Made by a program: the position numbers and the translations under genes. Below are positions 48,301 to 60,756 of a stretch of 64,000 nt of DNA, piece after piece (position 1 is the stretch's first letter; every line of letters begins with the position of its first letter). The notes below the pieces were generated by a model that worked only from the letters and a program-made list of their open reading frames with translations, was not told the DNA's origin and searched no databases. The stretch comes from Pseudoscleropodium purum. Its lineage: Eukaryota > Streptophyta > Bryopsida > Hypnales > Brachytheciaceae. The stretch lies in NCBI GenBank assembly GCA_963969395.1, contig OZ017802.1, positions 9,054,501 to 9,118,500 on the forward strand. The letters run 5' to 3'.

Positions 48301-50153
48301 CAAAAGAGGATATTGATGACATCTGGCTGGGTCTTATCGGCTCTTTTCATAAATGTTTGCCTTGTGATGGGGAGATCACAGCGGCAGACAGCGTAGGGCA
48401 CGTGCTGGTGTTTTTCACAGATATGCTGTATTATGAAGCTGAAACTACTATTTCTGACAACAGGTTACGAGAGTACTTAGAACTATTAGAATCTTTGCTG
48501 ATTTCTCTTCTAATGGAGCATTACTGGAGGAAAAGCACCTCAAATCCGCAATTATCCGTTCACAAGTATGGACAAAAGGGAACGGTGGATGTAACTTCAC
48601 GCTGGGAAGAAAACAGCGAAAAGAAAACGTCTCCCAGTTTTTATGCAAGAAGGGTTGTCAGTTTATTACAGGGGTTTCTCGAAGAACCGGATCTTCTGGA
48701 GGTAACTTCTCTTGTTTGAAGAATATCTGAGCATGACTCCACTGCGTTTAGGTGGATGTAAGTTACGTCAGCTTTGTTTGCATTGTTTCTGTGCTCTGGG
48801 TGGATATTGTTTGTCGTGTGGCTCCTCATTATATGCCCTAGCTTACTTAGACCCTGTTTATTTTTGGACATGAACAAGAAACCGCTGAGATGAGAAATGC
48901 TGTACTATACTCCAATCTCGTCGTAAAGATTAGAAACATTTTAATCAGTGAATAAAAGTATTCGAAACAGATTGCGCTAGGTTTTGTAAGAAACACATCA
49001 GAGAACTCTTGGTTTAGTTCTTTTAAGTTTGGGAAATTGTGACGTAGACTTAGTACATTCAAAGATGTTGAATTCTCAAGCTTACATTCGTTGTTTCCCT
49101 CTTGCAGATCTTGGGTGCTAATGCTGTTTCGATCATCTTGCAAATTAATTGCTTTTGGAACGATTTCTGTGAATTTATGGACAAAGTATTGTCTACAAAT
49201 GACTGGCGTGAGTATATCCCTGCAAATGGGAGACGTATTGCCAGGAAAATTCTAAAGACTGTGCGTGAAGCTGATATAGTTGACAGGTGTCTTACATTAC
49301 CTTTTTGTAGGCTATATTTGAAGATTCCTACAGATCTTTGAATTTGAATAACTTGAGGAATGCAATAATGAATTGGTTCACTATTATGACAATTCATTTC
49401 TACTTACTCTCGTTTTACAGTGATAGCTGACTTTTTTGTGCTGATCGATCGTCCAGGAATGTAGGGGAGGAGAATTTTGATCATGACATGCAATTCTTAG
49501 AAGAGCTGCCGAGTCCAGATGATAGAGAATTTCGACAACGCCCTGCTGACTTTGCATGGCAACAGAGTCAAGATGACTATAGAGAACCGGCAGAGCATCA
49601 GCCATGCCCTTTAAACACTGAGTTGGAAAAACAGCAACTGCGACCCTCAACTTTACCTATCCTTCAAAGGTTGATGAAACATCGAAGTCGTCCAGCAAAG
49701 CCTCGTGATGTCTCTCCAGAGAGGTTGGTATTTGGCAGTACTCTTATCTGAAACACTTGGACCACTTGTTGAGTTGTTAATGCTACAGATCTTTGACTTT
49801 TGTTGTTAATCTGCTTCCCATGTGCTTCTTGTAGGAAACCTGTGTCAGAGGTCGAGGTTACAACAACTCGTGGAGCTAGGCCTGTACGCAAGTGTAGACA
49901 AAGGACAGAAGAGGAGACCTCCGACATTCCTACTGAGGCCGAGGGCAATCCTTTCGTGGCTGAGGTGCTATTGCTTGAGAAGGCATCTGAAAATTTTGAT
50001 GACCTGAATGACTTCATTGTTTGCAAGCAAGGCCGTAGTTACACCAGATGGTTGAATCGAAGGACCAAATTCAGGAGGCGGAAGCGAACCCGGGAAATCT
50101 GGAAGCGGTCCGAAGAAAAACAAAGGCTGCTCTCCATGCTGAACATTGTGTGA
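45347..50153 (+). CDS. Spliced gene for a large helical protein, family not recognised
   Basis: Exons: 45347-45397, 46034-46198, 46514-47041, 47325-48701, 49108-49286, 49457-49723, 49835-50153. All introns are GT-AG and the phases match throughout, giving about 961 residues. The first exon (MEDIRSDLLSGSERLSH) ends at a perfect donor GTAAGT. If it is wrong, translation would start at ATG 46037. The acceptor at 46514 is the least certain (46550 also keeps the frame). The protein is soluble and mostly helical, with hydrophobic-charged patterns like an alpha-solenoid (GFAIVSGLPQEIKADVLRHL; AALTLRCCIRLLPLIELF; EYLELLESLLISLLMEHYW). A charged linker (exon 6, rich in E, R, P and Q) leads to an acidic patch and DLNDFIVCKQGRSYTRWL, followed by an Arg/Lys-rich tail (RRTKFRRRKRTREIWKRSEE), probably nuclear. 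There are no catalytic motifs or membrane segments. CpG content, codon pattern and intact phases say the gene is live; its role is unknown to me. Confidence 0.85.
45838..45963 (+). promoter_or_regulatory. Telo-boxes near the large gene
   Basis: TAGGGTTTAGGGTT at 45838-45851 and TAGGGTTT at 45956-45963 are telo-box words, common just upstream of transcription starts of growth-linked plant genes. They lie inside the first predicted intron, so either an internal promoter serves the ATG at 46037, or they act as intronic elements. The whole 45330-46030 stretch is CpG-rich. Confidence 0.5.
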
Positions 50154-50658
50154 AAGCATTGCAAAGTACTTTTGTAACATTTATTCATTTTCTGAAATCC
50201 TTAAAGACAACACAGGTTGGGGTTGGTGCGGAGTAGTGTAAATTATTAGTCGTAGCAGTGGAACCATTGAGGCAAATCTGAGGTGCTTTATTTGAAGCAT
50301 TGTGACTTTCAGGCGGCACTGACCTCAATCTTTTTGTAAAATTGACCTGTTTGTATTATGCAAATGATTCCCTCAAAAAGGGCTACCTTATCAACCATAT
50401 CATGAGGTACATGGACTGGTTCTGTATTTGCTCCTGACGTGCATCTCGAAAGTAATCCAAGCTCTAGTTCTTGTATCCAAAAATGCAAATTAGTCCTTGG
50501 CTTGAAGGATGCACTAGAAAGCATTTGAGGGGTTGGAACTTGGAAGGGATGCCTGCAAAGCAGATGGCTTAGGACCTCAATAGTTCACTGCAAATGGTTT
50601 AAACTACTGTACCCCTCGTAATTCAGCACAAGTTGAAAACTTGCACATTTTCAAGGTT
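50154..50658. other. 3' flank of the large gene
   Basis: The first part (to about 50300) is probably the 3' untranslated region. No further gene seen. Confidence 0.4.
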
Positions 50659-50870
50659 ACTAGTGTGCCCTGTGCTCTTGCCACGGTCAAAATAAAAGTA
50701 AAAGTAAATTTCTAATTTTTTAATTGATAAAAATTTTGAAATCCGATAGGTCTAAATGCCATGAAACAAAGCCCATGCACCCCTCCTTGTTGAGGGCTTT
50801 CCAACAATACCAAGAACGTGACCGGAGGACTGATGGTCTGGGAGATCTCAATGTAACAAACAAGCAAAAC
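50659..50870 (+). repeat. Dispersed ACTAGTGTGCCC repeat, best single unit
   Basis: A full-looking unit of about 210 bp: TACTAGTGTGCCCTGTGCTC, AAAATAAAAGTAAAAGTAAA, AAATGCCATGAAACAAAGCC, CACCCCTCCTTGTTGAGGGC, AACGTGACCGGAGGACTGAT and a final TAACAAACAAGCAAAA. Homologous to 18305-18690 and 42760-43390. Confidence 0.6.
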
Positions 50871-51247
50871 CGCCCCATAGAGATTCTTGCCTAAAATGTA
50901 CAGAGTATTTCATTTATTCATAAGAGTGCAGGGTTGTTGTTGGATTTACCAATTTCTAGCACTTTGAAAATTTGTAATTTATGCACATTGTGTCCAAAAA
51001 ATGTATAATAAGAGAATCTAAAATACTCTTTGATTTCCATGAAGATCAAAAAAGAAACTTAAGAAATTTAATAATAGGAATTGTTATATTACTTTTTTGG
51101 ACTCAACTAGGTGTAGATACCTTATAGGCATAGTAAAGATTTTGGTTAAAGATTACAAACCTTGCAAAAATGTAGGCTTTTCTTTGTTTCTCAATTCTCA
51201 CTTCAAATGAGACCATTATAAATTTAGTACTTTCTTCAAAGTGTGTC

Positions 51248-52192
51248 ATTAACTCCTAAATGCCTAGGACCTTTATTTTGTCAAAAACTCTTAAAACTAC
51301 CATTTCTAGTGTAAAAAGTACAAAAAATAAAAATGGAAATTGTGAATGTAATTGTAGGATGTTGCAATAGATTGGTATAGGAATATGTAGAAGAAATTTC
51401 AGAAACTTTGATTTTGTAGATTACAAATTATTTGAGTTTAAGCTAAAGAGTATATAGTTTTTTTGGCATTATGGCAAACTAGTTTCTAAAACTTTAAATC
51501 CTCTTGACTCAAAAATTTTGCACTAAAGATTTTGAATTAAAAAATTAAACAAAAGTAATTAAAAATTAAAAATGATTGAAGAATTGAATTGAGAGTCTAA
51601 GAAGATTTTTTTTTTTTTTAAATAACATGATTTTCATTCTTTAAAAAATTATTAAGTAGAATAAGGTATGTAACACATGGAAAAACTGAATTGTTAATAG
51701 CTCTTTAATGGAATTGAAATGCATTAATCAAATAGCACGGTTGTTCTAAAAATCAAATTTAAATCTAAATGACTTTTTTTCTTTAAAAAAATGAAAAAAT
51801 GAAGCTCAAAAAAGAATTCAAAATACTATTTTTTCAAAAAGATGCTTTGATTGTTAACAAAATAAGAAGCTCCATAACTTTGTCATCACTTATTTAAATG
51901 GAATGAACGAAAGATTCCCATATAGACAAAAACATATTCTATTAGAAATAAATTTTTGAATTTTATTTTCATTATTTGGGATTTTTTTGTAACCCCCTCT
52001 TGCCAAGTTTGAAAGGCATAACTTTTGCTCTCAAGCACCAATTAAAACAAAATTTATATTTCCAAGAAGCTCATATATTTTTATATTTGAAAAAAAAACT
52101 TCAAAAAAACTAGGCCAAAAATAAAAATCACATGAGCATATCTAAATTGTCAAGAATCACCCGAGAGAATACTTGGGCATTTAGGAATTAAT
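51248..52192. mobile_element. TTAACCCCTAAA-related TIR element, copy F
   Basis: The left end ATTAACTCCTAAATGCC and the complement of the right end, ATTAATTCCTAAATGCCC, are inverted repeats. The left part (51280-51440) also matches, inverted, the right side of copies A-C (AAAACTACCATTTCTAGTGT, GTAGGATGTTGCA, ATTACAAATTATTTGAGTTT). No protein is encoded. Confidence 0.65.
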
Positions 52193-53101
52193 GCTATACT
52201 CAATAGGACTCAACAAATAAATTTCTATCTATTGACTAGTATTAAAATAGAACTTGAAATTACTATCATTGGAAGTGCATCAATAATCATTGTACACAGA
52301 TACAAGAATATTTAGATTTAGACTTTGGATGACCAAATAGAGCCATTTTAGAAGACAAAACTAATAAAAAAAAGAATCACAACAAATCTTGGTTAAGTCT
52401 TAAATGACAAACAAGGCTCTATAGACTTGGTATCAAGTGAATCACTAAAATTAAGTGGCATCAAGATTTGGAAGAATGTTTCAACCAATGTTGGACAAAT
52501 TTTGACCAAATGTATGTCACTTGGTCATTTCAAGAACTAGTGTCTAAGTGTAATGTTTTCAATATTTATATGATTTTTGATATTTATTCAATATTGTTTC
52601 AACCTAATGGATCCAATATTATAGTAAATAAAACTTGTAAAGCATTGCATTCATGCTACAAAGTCAAAGCTCTATTACCAATGAATAGAAGTAAAGCTAT
52701 ATTTATTGTGTTGTTGTTAGAGTATTGAATTGATGAGGATTGAACTTTGTGATGTCCAAATATTTTTTGAATTTTTGCATCTTTTGCTTATATCTTTGTT
52801 CAAATATACCAATTACCTTGAATTTCATTAAAATTAGTCATGAAAGAAGGTTTTCTTTCTAAAGATTCAAAAATTATTTTGGATGAAAACAAGTTTTTTT
52901 TATAAGAACCACCTCTTCAAAGGACTTAATTCCTAATTTAAAACATGAATTTGTAGGCATTTAGGGGATTTATATAAAGGTCCTCATGTCCTACAGAATT
53001 AGTAGAAATCCAAATAGAAAGGTTAAGGGCCAAAGTAAAGAGTTCAAGATACCAAAAACAATTAAAACACCAAAATCTACCAAAACAATAGTTCAAAGAC
53101 T
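52193..53101. other. AT-rich intergenic DNA, no gene seen
   Basis: A short patch at 52330-52700 (for example GCAATCT-free but codon-like frame 52468-52728) matches no family. Nothing supported. Confidence 0.35.
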
Positions 53102-53325
53102 CAAGGTTGACAGGACGGTCGGATGTTCGGGACGTCCGGACGCGGACGTTGTGTCCGTAGTGTCCGTTGACATTCGCGGTCCCCGTCTGCCCCGCCCCGT
53201 CCACCCTGCCCCGTCCGTCCGCCTTCCGACGGTGGGAGGGACGCTACATCCGCTGGCGTCCGTGAGGACAGACGTCTGGGTTACGGACGCTATTTTGGGG
53301 TGGACGTACTGATTTGTCAACCCTG
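53102..53325. mobile_element. CpG-rich hAT MITE with perfect target duplication
   Basis: The left end CAAGGTTGACAGG and the complement of the right end, CAGGGTTGACAAATC, form terminal inverted repeats of hAT style. The exact 8-bp word CAAAGACT flanks both sides (53094-53101 and 53326-53333), the hallmark of a hAT insertion. The 224-bp interior is very GC- and CpG-rich, made of GTCCG, CCCCGTCC and GGACG words, in strong contrast to the AT-rich surroundings. No coding capacity. Confidence 0.9.
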
Positions 53326-55051
53326 CAAAGACTTCATAATAGAAAGTCTTGGTAGTTGAGATGTTTTAAATATGATATCTTATAATTATAATATATATTT
53401 TGTAAACCAAATGGTATTTTTTAATTCAAGAAAGCCCACTTCATTCTAGTTGTCCATGAACCATATCCTAACCTTCTATACAAGTTTCTAAATGAATTTC
53501 TCATTAATAGAAATTCGCAAGTACCATGGTCTGTATCTTACACTCTTACCTTTTTTTAAATTAGAGGAGCTCTCGAATACTTTTGATTGCAATATTGCAA
53601 TCCATTATATGATGGTCTTAGTATAAACAAGTCTTAAAATTGAGATTTTTTATCTTTATTATTGTAAAATTTTGGTGAGAAAATAAACAATATCATATTC
53701 TCATGGCAACACTTCAACACATTTTAGTGACTTTTTCAACTTCAAATTTCTAAACTCTTTCTCTTTAATTCTTAAAGGTCAAAGAATTCAAAGAGGCAAT
53801 GATGAATGAATATTATAATTAAACATTTGGAGTTTGTAATTTCCTCCATTCAATTTCTTCCTTGAACAGCAAACTAATTGTCCAATATATATACTATATG
53901 GATTTTGAACACTCTTATGTACAAATTTAAAATAAAATTACATAATAGAAGTATTGTCTTATTAAAAAAATTTAAAGTTAGTATTATAAAATAGAAGTTG
54001 TAGAATTTAGTTAAAATTAAAATTTGAAAAAAATATCATACTTTAGGTAATGAGTTTCAAGATTTTTAAAAGAAATACTAAAAAGATGTCAGTATTTGTA
54101 TTATTTTTTTGTTTTTGAAATAATATTTATTTAAATTGATTTTTATCAAAAATTAAAAAAAACATTATTTCAATAGCTTATTTTCAAACTAACCTTCAAA
54201 CTATTCATACATCTATTTTTTACAAAATGTGTAAAATCACAAATTCCAAGTGTTTAAAATAAATTTACATGTATAAAATTTATAGATATAATTTATTTGT
54301 AATCACCTAAAAAATAAAAATTAATATGTACTAAATATTTAGAGAACTATGATATTCAATTTATAATCTTCATTAATATGATACTATGGAAAAAATAAAA
54401 ACAACGTCACAATATTGATTCATTGCACTTTTGCTAATATGGCAAAGAGAGGTTTAAAAGTATTGAAGTAAATTGGAAAGTTGGAAAATCTCTTTTGGAA
54501 AAATAAATTTACTACATATATTATAAAATTTAACATATGAATAAAATTAAAAAAGAATATTGGCAACATATATCATTCTTATTGACGGCACTTGATAAAA
54601 TATGATTTTGAGTTCCCATAAAGAGAACGTATATTCCATTGGTAAAATTGAACATTAATTATTTGGATATTATATGACAAATTTTTGTTCAATGTGAATT
54701 TTCATCAAAGTTCAGTATGCATATTAGTGGTTTCATCTTTGGTTTCATATTTTTGAAAAATGATATATGAAGGAGTTTCTTTACTATTTGTTATTTTTAT
54801 ATGTCAAAATTATATACTTCTTCTTTTTATCAATAATTTTTAAATTTACAATATTATAATCTTGCTATTCTATTGATCAATATAATACAAAGTTTCATCC
54901 TTTGTATTCAATATTCTTTAATTTTTTTAGTTTGCATTCTTCTATTTACAATCAATTCCTATGAAATAATTAGAAATAAAGTTCAATATTGCATAAATAA
55001 AAAAATTTGTATTGCAATTTCTTACTACATCAATATTTTGTCACCCAAAAG
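53326..55051. other. AT-rich intergenic DNA, no gene seen
   Basis: Among the most AT-rich parts of the window. No open frame of note. It includes the 3' flank of the minus-strand EF-hand gene. Confidence 0.45.
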
Positions 55052-58000
55052 TTAGTGCCATCTAGATTTTGAAGTTTCTCCTAAACTTGATTGAGGACGA
55101 ACTTTGATATGAGTTTTTATTTGTCGTTGACTTAATTGAGGGTATTGTTGTGAATTCAATTTAGCAGCTGATGGAGATAGTGAAAGAGGAAATGATTTAT
55201 AGACTTCTGATAGAACATCACCTATGCTTTCTGATTTATTTTCCTTAAAATAGTCTTGGAGTAATTTTAATACTTTCAGATGAAGAATTTGTTGTTCCAT
55301 AACTGGTTTGTGTTCAACCTATGCCAAATGAATAATTTCAACAAAATAAATATAAAAAATCATATTATAATTGGTGATATTAAAATAATACTATTTCAAG
55401 AGCTTGTAAAAATATATCTTTATTTTTTTTTATAAAATATAATTATCAAATAGCTAACATTCAATTTAAAATGAAAATATATCTAATTTGATTTTTTCAT
55501 TTATTAAACTACAAACATGAATACGAATTTAAAATCAATATTTTTTTTTAAAAGAAATCTTTATTTCTATTCATATTTTTTTCCCTAATAATAAATATTT
55601 AAATGCACTTATATCTTTTACATGATGATTTGAATTGTACTATAATATATTTGACACTTTCATACATTTAGTCATATCCAAACTAATTGTCATTAATCAA
55701 AAGGTACATAAAATTTAAAGAATTTGTAGAGAAGTGTTGAAGTTAGCTTGTGCCAATGTTGGTAATACAATATGTAAAATGAAATGCTAATATACATCAA
55801 AAGCATATAAATTATACAATATTTGACCTTGTCTCGAAATTCAAGAAGTTTTCTATATTCTTCTTTATAATTAGCACAACCACTAGTACTATTTCTAGAA
55901 GAAATAGAACCCGGAGACTGAGGTGCAATTTTTGGCCCATCTTCTTTAATATATTTCAATACTTCTTTTACATCATCTATATACATGAACATTATAAAAA
56001 AATTAATTGAATTGAAAATTTCATATTAAAAATTTAATCAAATAATTAATATCTTAATTATAATATGTATTGTATTCAAAACACATATATAATATACACA
56101 AAAACATTTTGAAGATGATGTATTATTATATTAAATATAAATATTTTATTATATACATCATATATTATATGAATACATCATTGAAAGGAAGGGTCTAAAT
56201 TTGGAGCTTGTATCATCTCAATTATTCTAAATAGGTTATAAGGAGATAATGTATTTCATTTTTTGACCAATGTATATTTAATTTACTTTAGTAATTTGAA
56301 GATGTATAATCTCACATTAGTTGAATTATATTTTTTCAATATTGTCAATAAAATACGGCATTCTAAATTATAGTATTACAAACCAAAGAAAATATTTTAA
56401 TTTTTTAAATGTAAAGCTTAACCATGAATATTGTCTTCTTCATTTTTCTTTTCAAGAAAAGTATTAGATTTGGATGATTCATTTGCCTTAGAAGTAGTTG
56501 GTGCTTCACAAAATGATGCACGGTTAGCTTGCATTGTAGAACGACGTTGAAAAGCACGTTCATGAATATCAGATAAAACATTCTTAACATCAATATCCAT
56601 ATGTTCTACAATTTGGGGAGGTAATGGTGCACCTAATATTTGAAAAATAATAAATTTCTTTTATCATTGAATCATCAAAATCTCATCAAATGATGTTATT
56701 CAAATATTGCAATTAGTATAATATATAGATTAATTAGATTATTATTACTTTTGAATTAGTGAATATTACCACTACTTGATATTTTATTGTATTCATTTTT
56801 TTTGAGTCGTGCTGTTTTTTTGATTCTCTGTAAGTCTAAATACATGTAAGGTAATAAATTACGTTAGATTTTTTCAATTGAAAATTTTAGAAGTATGGTT
56901 TCTAATGACTTACATTAAAATCTAACTTTAGTATATGATTGATTATTATCAAGGAAATAATTTATTTCAATTTATGCAACATCTTGTTTAAATTTATATC
57001 TTATGAATAAATTAAGTATAAATAAATAATTACTACCTACATTCAATCTTAATGAAAGTTGTATGTGATTTTTTTGGTGTAATCAAGCGTTTTGAAGTAA
57101 CTAATGAATATTAAGAGTTATGACTTGGTATTTTTAAAATTCAAATTATAAAAAAGTTGTACAAACCTGACTAGCTACACTACTAAATGCTTTTTCTTGA
57201 ATTTTCTTAATAGTCTGCATGAGAAAATACGAATATTCAAGTATCACTCAATACGAAAAATACTTTGATAAATACCAATAACATAAATAACTTTTAAGTT
57301 AAATAATTCTCTTTCTATTTTAATACATTACAAATTAATTTGAATTACTCTACATAGTAAATTTTAAAAAATTGATAACTATTTAATAAATAGAATTAAA
57401 AACACAATACAAATCACATCATTCAATACAATATTATAGGATAATTTATAGAAGAATTTTTTTTTAAAAGACTTGCATCTTTTTGAGTGGCAGTTTCATC
57501 CCTTAAAGCTCGTCGTTCAGCTTCAGCAGCGTCTGCTCGTGCTTGCAATCGTTCTTGGCTTGCTTTATCACCTCCCATAACTGCTTCCATCAACTACATA
57601 CACCCTTGTTCTTTTGCATATGATAAGGTTAGAAAATTACTATTAATTTTTAATGATGAAAATGCATACAAAGTATTCTCATGGATTCCAATTATAAAAT
57701 ATAAATGTGATTAATCAAGATTTCACCCTTTACAAATTTAAGATTTATTACTTGAAAAATGTGATTGTTCATGAGATAAATCATTCATTTGTTATACTAA
57801 AATTAGTAGTAATTATAGTAATTTTAGTAATTTTGAAAGTAGTAGGATATTTTTTCAATGTGTATTAAATGTAGAAGTATCACCTTTTTTCTCCTATAAG
57901 CTTGTGCCAGCAAAGGGAATGGAAGTGTTTGTTGTTTTGTTGTCTTAGCTAACATCCACATTTGTTTTGTTTAATGTTAGTGAAAAATGTGATGCTGTGT

Positions 58001-60300
58001 TAACTATTATTGAGACAATGTAGATATCCCTAAAGATTAATACACATTAATATCATTATGTTTTTTTGAAATTTCACACAATACTATGTAACATCAAAGT
58101 GTGTTCCTTGAAAAAAAGACAAATGTTGCAAAATTCAATTATATGTTTGAAATTGAAAAATATTATACATTTTTCTAATAAAAATACTAAAAACAATTAC
58201 ATCTTTTATTTTGACTTTGTGTACTGGAAAATAAACCTTGTGAAGATGCATATGCAGATTGTTCTTGTCTTTTATCGAGTTTGGTGGTCATAATTTGTAC
58301 AAACTCAGGATACTCTACCTATATACATAGGATTATCATCAAGTTTAGCAACATACATAATCAAAATTTTGAAACATGTCTACTTGTTTCAATTTATTTT
58401 TTAAATTAAAAACATCAAAACATATTATACTACATTACTAGAAAAATTCCAAATCTTATATAAAACTTGAGGTTTTAATCCTAGAATCATAGGTTGGTCA
58501 TTGTGGAAATCATCCTTTTTTGATACCACATGAATCATTTGCTTAAAAAAAAACACATCAAGAGCATTGATTGGAGGTCAAATTACTTTACATGCAAAAC
58601 CTCCTTTTTTCATGAAAAATATCAAAGATGAACATCTGCACTTCTGTCTTACATAGAAAGATTCTCTGCCATCCATGGGGCACTTAAAGTCTGCGATGAC
58701 GTTATGGGGTTAATGAGAGTGAGAGTTTAACTTACCTCCCCTGAGCCATCAGCGTCCACCTCAGCCAACATTGCTTCTATTTCAGCCTTCTTTGCATGCA
58801 TGCCCAATACATTGAATGCAGTCAACATCTCAGATGCATCAATTGCTCCTGTAATCTCCCCAAAATAAATTACAAAGTTAGGGCCATATAACTTACATTA
58901 AGGTAGAAGTACCTATTTCAGATAACTAAAGCATTTCAGACTAGATGATGTAGGAAAGGCATGGGAAACTGAGTTCAGTGTGTGCAAAAATAAGGTTGTA
59001 GAAGAATGCCAAAAAAAAAATCTCCAGAAATGAATATTTTATTAAATATAAAAGTGAATTTTGCACCCTGCACTCATTCCAGTTTCATAGACTCACCTAT
59101 TGTGGTTAGCTTTAGTACTTCTCCTGAGGTCAAGAAGGAAGAGAGATGAATGGACAAGAAGGTACAAACCAAATTTTTTTTTCAATGACCATTGCATCTA
59201 GTTGTTGTCCATAATAGGTTAGCCTATGAAGCAATTACAAGGGGCCTATCTAAAATATGTATTTTTACTTTATATGACATTCAATTCTAAAAGGTTTGGG
59301 ATTTTTGTACACAACTCAATTCAAGAAGTATGTAGAATATTGCATTTGGTAGTTGTGATGTGTTGAAAATTCATCTAACTTAACACATGAAGAAGAAAGA
59401 ACAAAGAGGCCATTGACAAGAAAATATAACTTCAATTTACCCTAAATCATTAGGGCACCCAAATGAATAGACTTCAAGCATTGGAATTAATGATTGGTGT
59501 ACGCGAAGAATTTGTTCACTAAATTTCCCACATTTGAGTGAAAGATCATGGAAAAATGAATCTCATGTTGTTGTACATTTGAAGTTGTATATCATTAGGG
59601 CACCAAAAATGAATACAGAGAATGTAATTGATTGTCATTGGAATGGCTACTTAGTGTACATGAAGAGTTTGTTCATTAAATATTCCACATTTGACCCAAA
59701 GATTAGGCAAAATGAGCACTATGTCATTTTACATATGAAGTTCATGAATGTAGGATTCTAGTCTACAATTCTATCTTTTTAGTTTGGTGGTTTAGAAAAT
59801 CAAAAGTAACAAAAACTATATAAATATTGGAGCTTCTTTTGATGTGTGTCAAACAACGAGTCAACAATGAGTCCTTTTTTGCATGGATTCAAATGACACC
59901 TCTCCTTCATTGTTGAATAATGTATTGTATAAAATGACTTTAATAATGTATTATCATGTGAATTTAAAAACATGCATCAATATATATAACCCATCTTTAA
60001 AAGGATGAAGTTACTAAGCTAAATGAGCCCATTGCAGACACAAATTAAATGGGAGCAAGCCCATTATGGACAAAATTGTAATAGTAGCATACATTCAAAT
60101 TCTGAAAAATGTACACCACTAATATAATTTTACCCACAGTGGACATTACTCCCATTTGACCCACAATAGGCTCACTTACCTACTTAATGTATTACCAGAT
60201 CCATCAGCATCAATAAGCTCAAAGCATTCTTTTAACTCTTGCTTTTGTTGTCTTGTCAATTCCGGTCGTACAAATTTCCCATGTGCTCGCAACCAGCTTG
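55052..60300 (-). CDS. Spliced EF-hand/coiled-coil protein gene (5' end unresolved)
   Basis: Ten exons on the complement: 60300-60196, 58848-58736, 58318-58237, 57948-57884, 57593-57473, 57214-57167, 56827-56770, 56632-56423, 55976-55828, 55318-55052 (TAA). All junctions are GT-AG and phase-consistent except 57473 to 57214. About 404 residues are recovered. Residues 1-75 form a calmodulin-like EF-hand pair: WLRAHGKFVRPELT, then loop DADGSGAIDASE, linker helix, then loop DADGSGEVEYPE; both have all calcium ligands. Then come TLPFPLLAQAYRRKK, an Ala/Glu/Arg-rich helix typical of coiled coil (ERLQARADAAEAERRALRDE), a basic stretch, a region with NVLSDIHERAFQRRS and a Ser-rich tail ending SRWH. 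The domain layout fits a calcium-responsive structural protein, perhaps of cilia or the cytoskeleton (inference). The 57473 donor (A|GTCTTT) gives phase 1 while the next exon reads in phase 0: a missed microexon, a sequence error or a disabling change. The start exon is not found; an ATG at 60504-60502 with a GTAAGG donor is one candidate. Confidence 0.8.
58902..59269 (+). mobile_element. 361-bp MITE family, copy 3, inside an intron
   Basis: Aligns in the same orientation with 15455-15815: the left end GGTAGAAGTACCTATTTCAG, then CTAAAGCATTT, ACTGAGTTCAGTGTGTGCAA, GAATATTTTATTAAATA, CATAGACTCACCTATTGTGG, GGAAGAGAGATGAA, GACAAGAAGGTACAAAC and GTTAGCCTATGAAGC. The right terminus is degraded. It sits inside the 58849-60195 intron of the EF-hand gene, in the opposite sense to transcription. 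Confidence 0.7.
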
Positions 60301-60756
60301 CTACAGTCAACTTTAGCAATGTGGTCTAATTCATTGCAACCAATTTCCAAAATTTTAGTATAAAATTATTTCTTTGAATTTATTTTATCAATAATAAGAA
60401 AATGTACTGAAATTGATGCCTTACAATGCCATTTCAAAGTTGCCAATTATTATGATGCACAAGGTTCTAGTAAGGTAACGAACATGTGCATTTTGTGGTT
60501 CCATGGCAGCCAACCTTTATTTCAATTTTCAACAATAATTAATTTTTCAAAATTTGGGTTGATTACATATTATTTAAAACAAGGTAAAGCAATTGCACTG
60601 TTTTTTCCAATGAGATCAATAATTGATCAATTATATTCATTCCGACATTTGTTACTACAAACAACCTTTTCAAGTGAGGATCGATTTTAAAAATATGTTT
60701 TCAAGTTCTAAATTTCGTTTCTAATTGTTTCTTAAATTGGTATTTTTTGGGTACAG

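Noticed and set aside
47304..48719. A 471-codon open frame taken as a complete gene
   Set aside because: It is one internal exon (47325-48701) of the larger gene; its apparent start and end lie in introns.
45347..50153. Naming the large gene as the FIGL1 partner FLIP/FIRRM
   Set aside because: Helical character and size fit loosely, but I could not match specific motifs from memory; it is left as a test.
52938..53320. Open frames across the GC-rich patch at 53.1-53.3 kb
   Set aside because: The patch is a hAT MITE with inverted ends and target duplication; the frames reflect GC-rich repeat words lacking stops.
60483..60504. ATG at 60504 (minus strand) as the first exon of the EF-hand gene
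   Set aside because: Its strong GTAAGG donor is phase 2 and would need a different acceptor (60296) to join exon 60300-60196; possible, but not firm enough to include.
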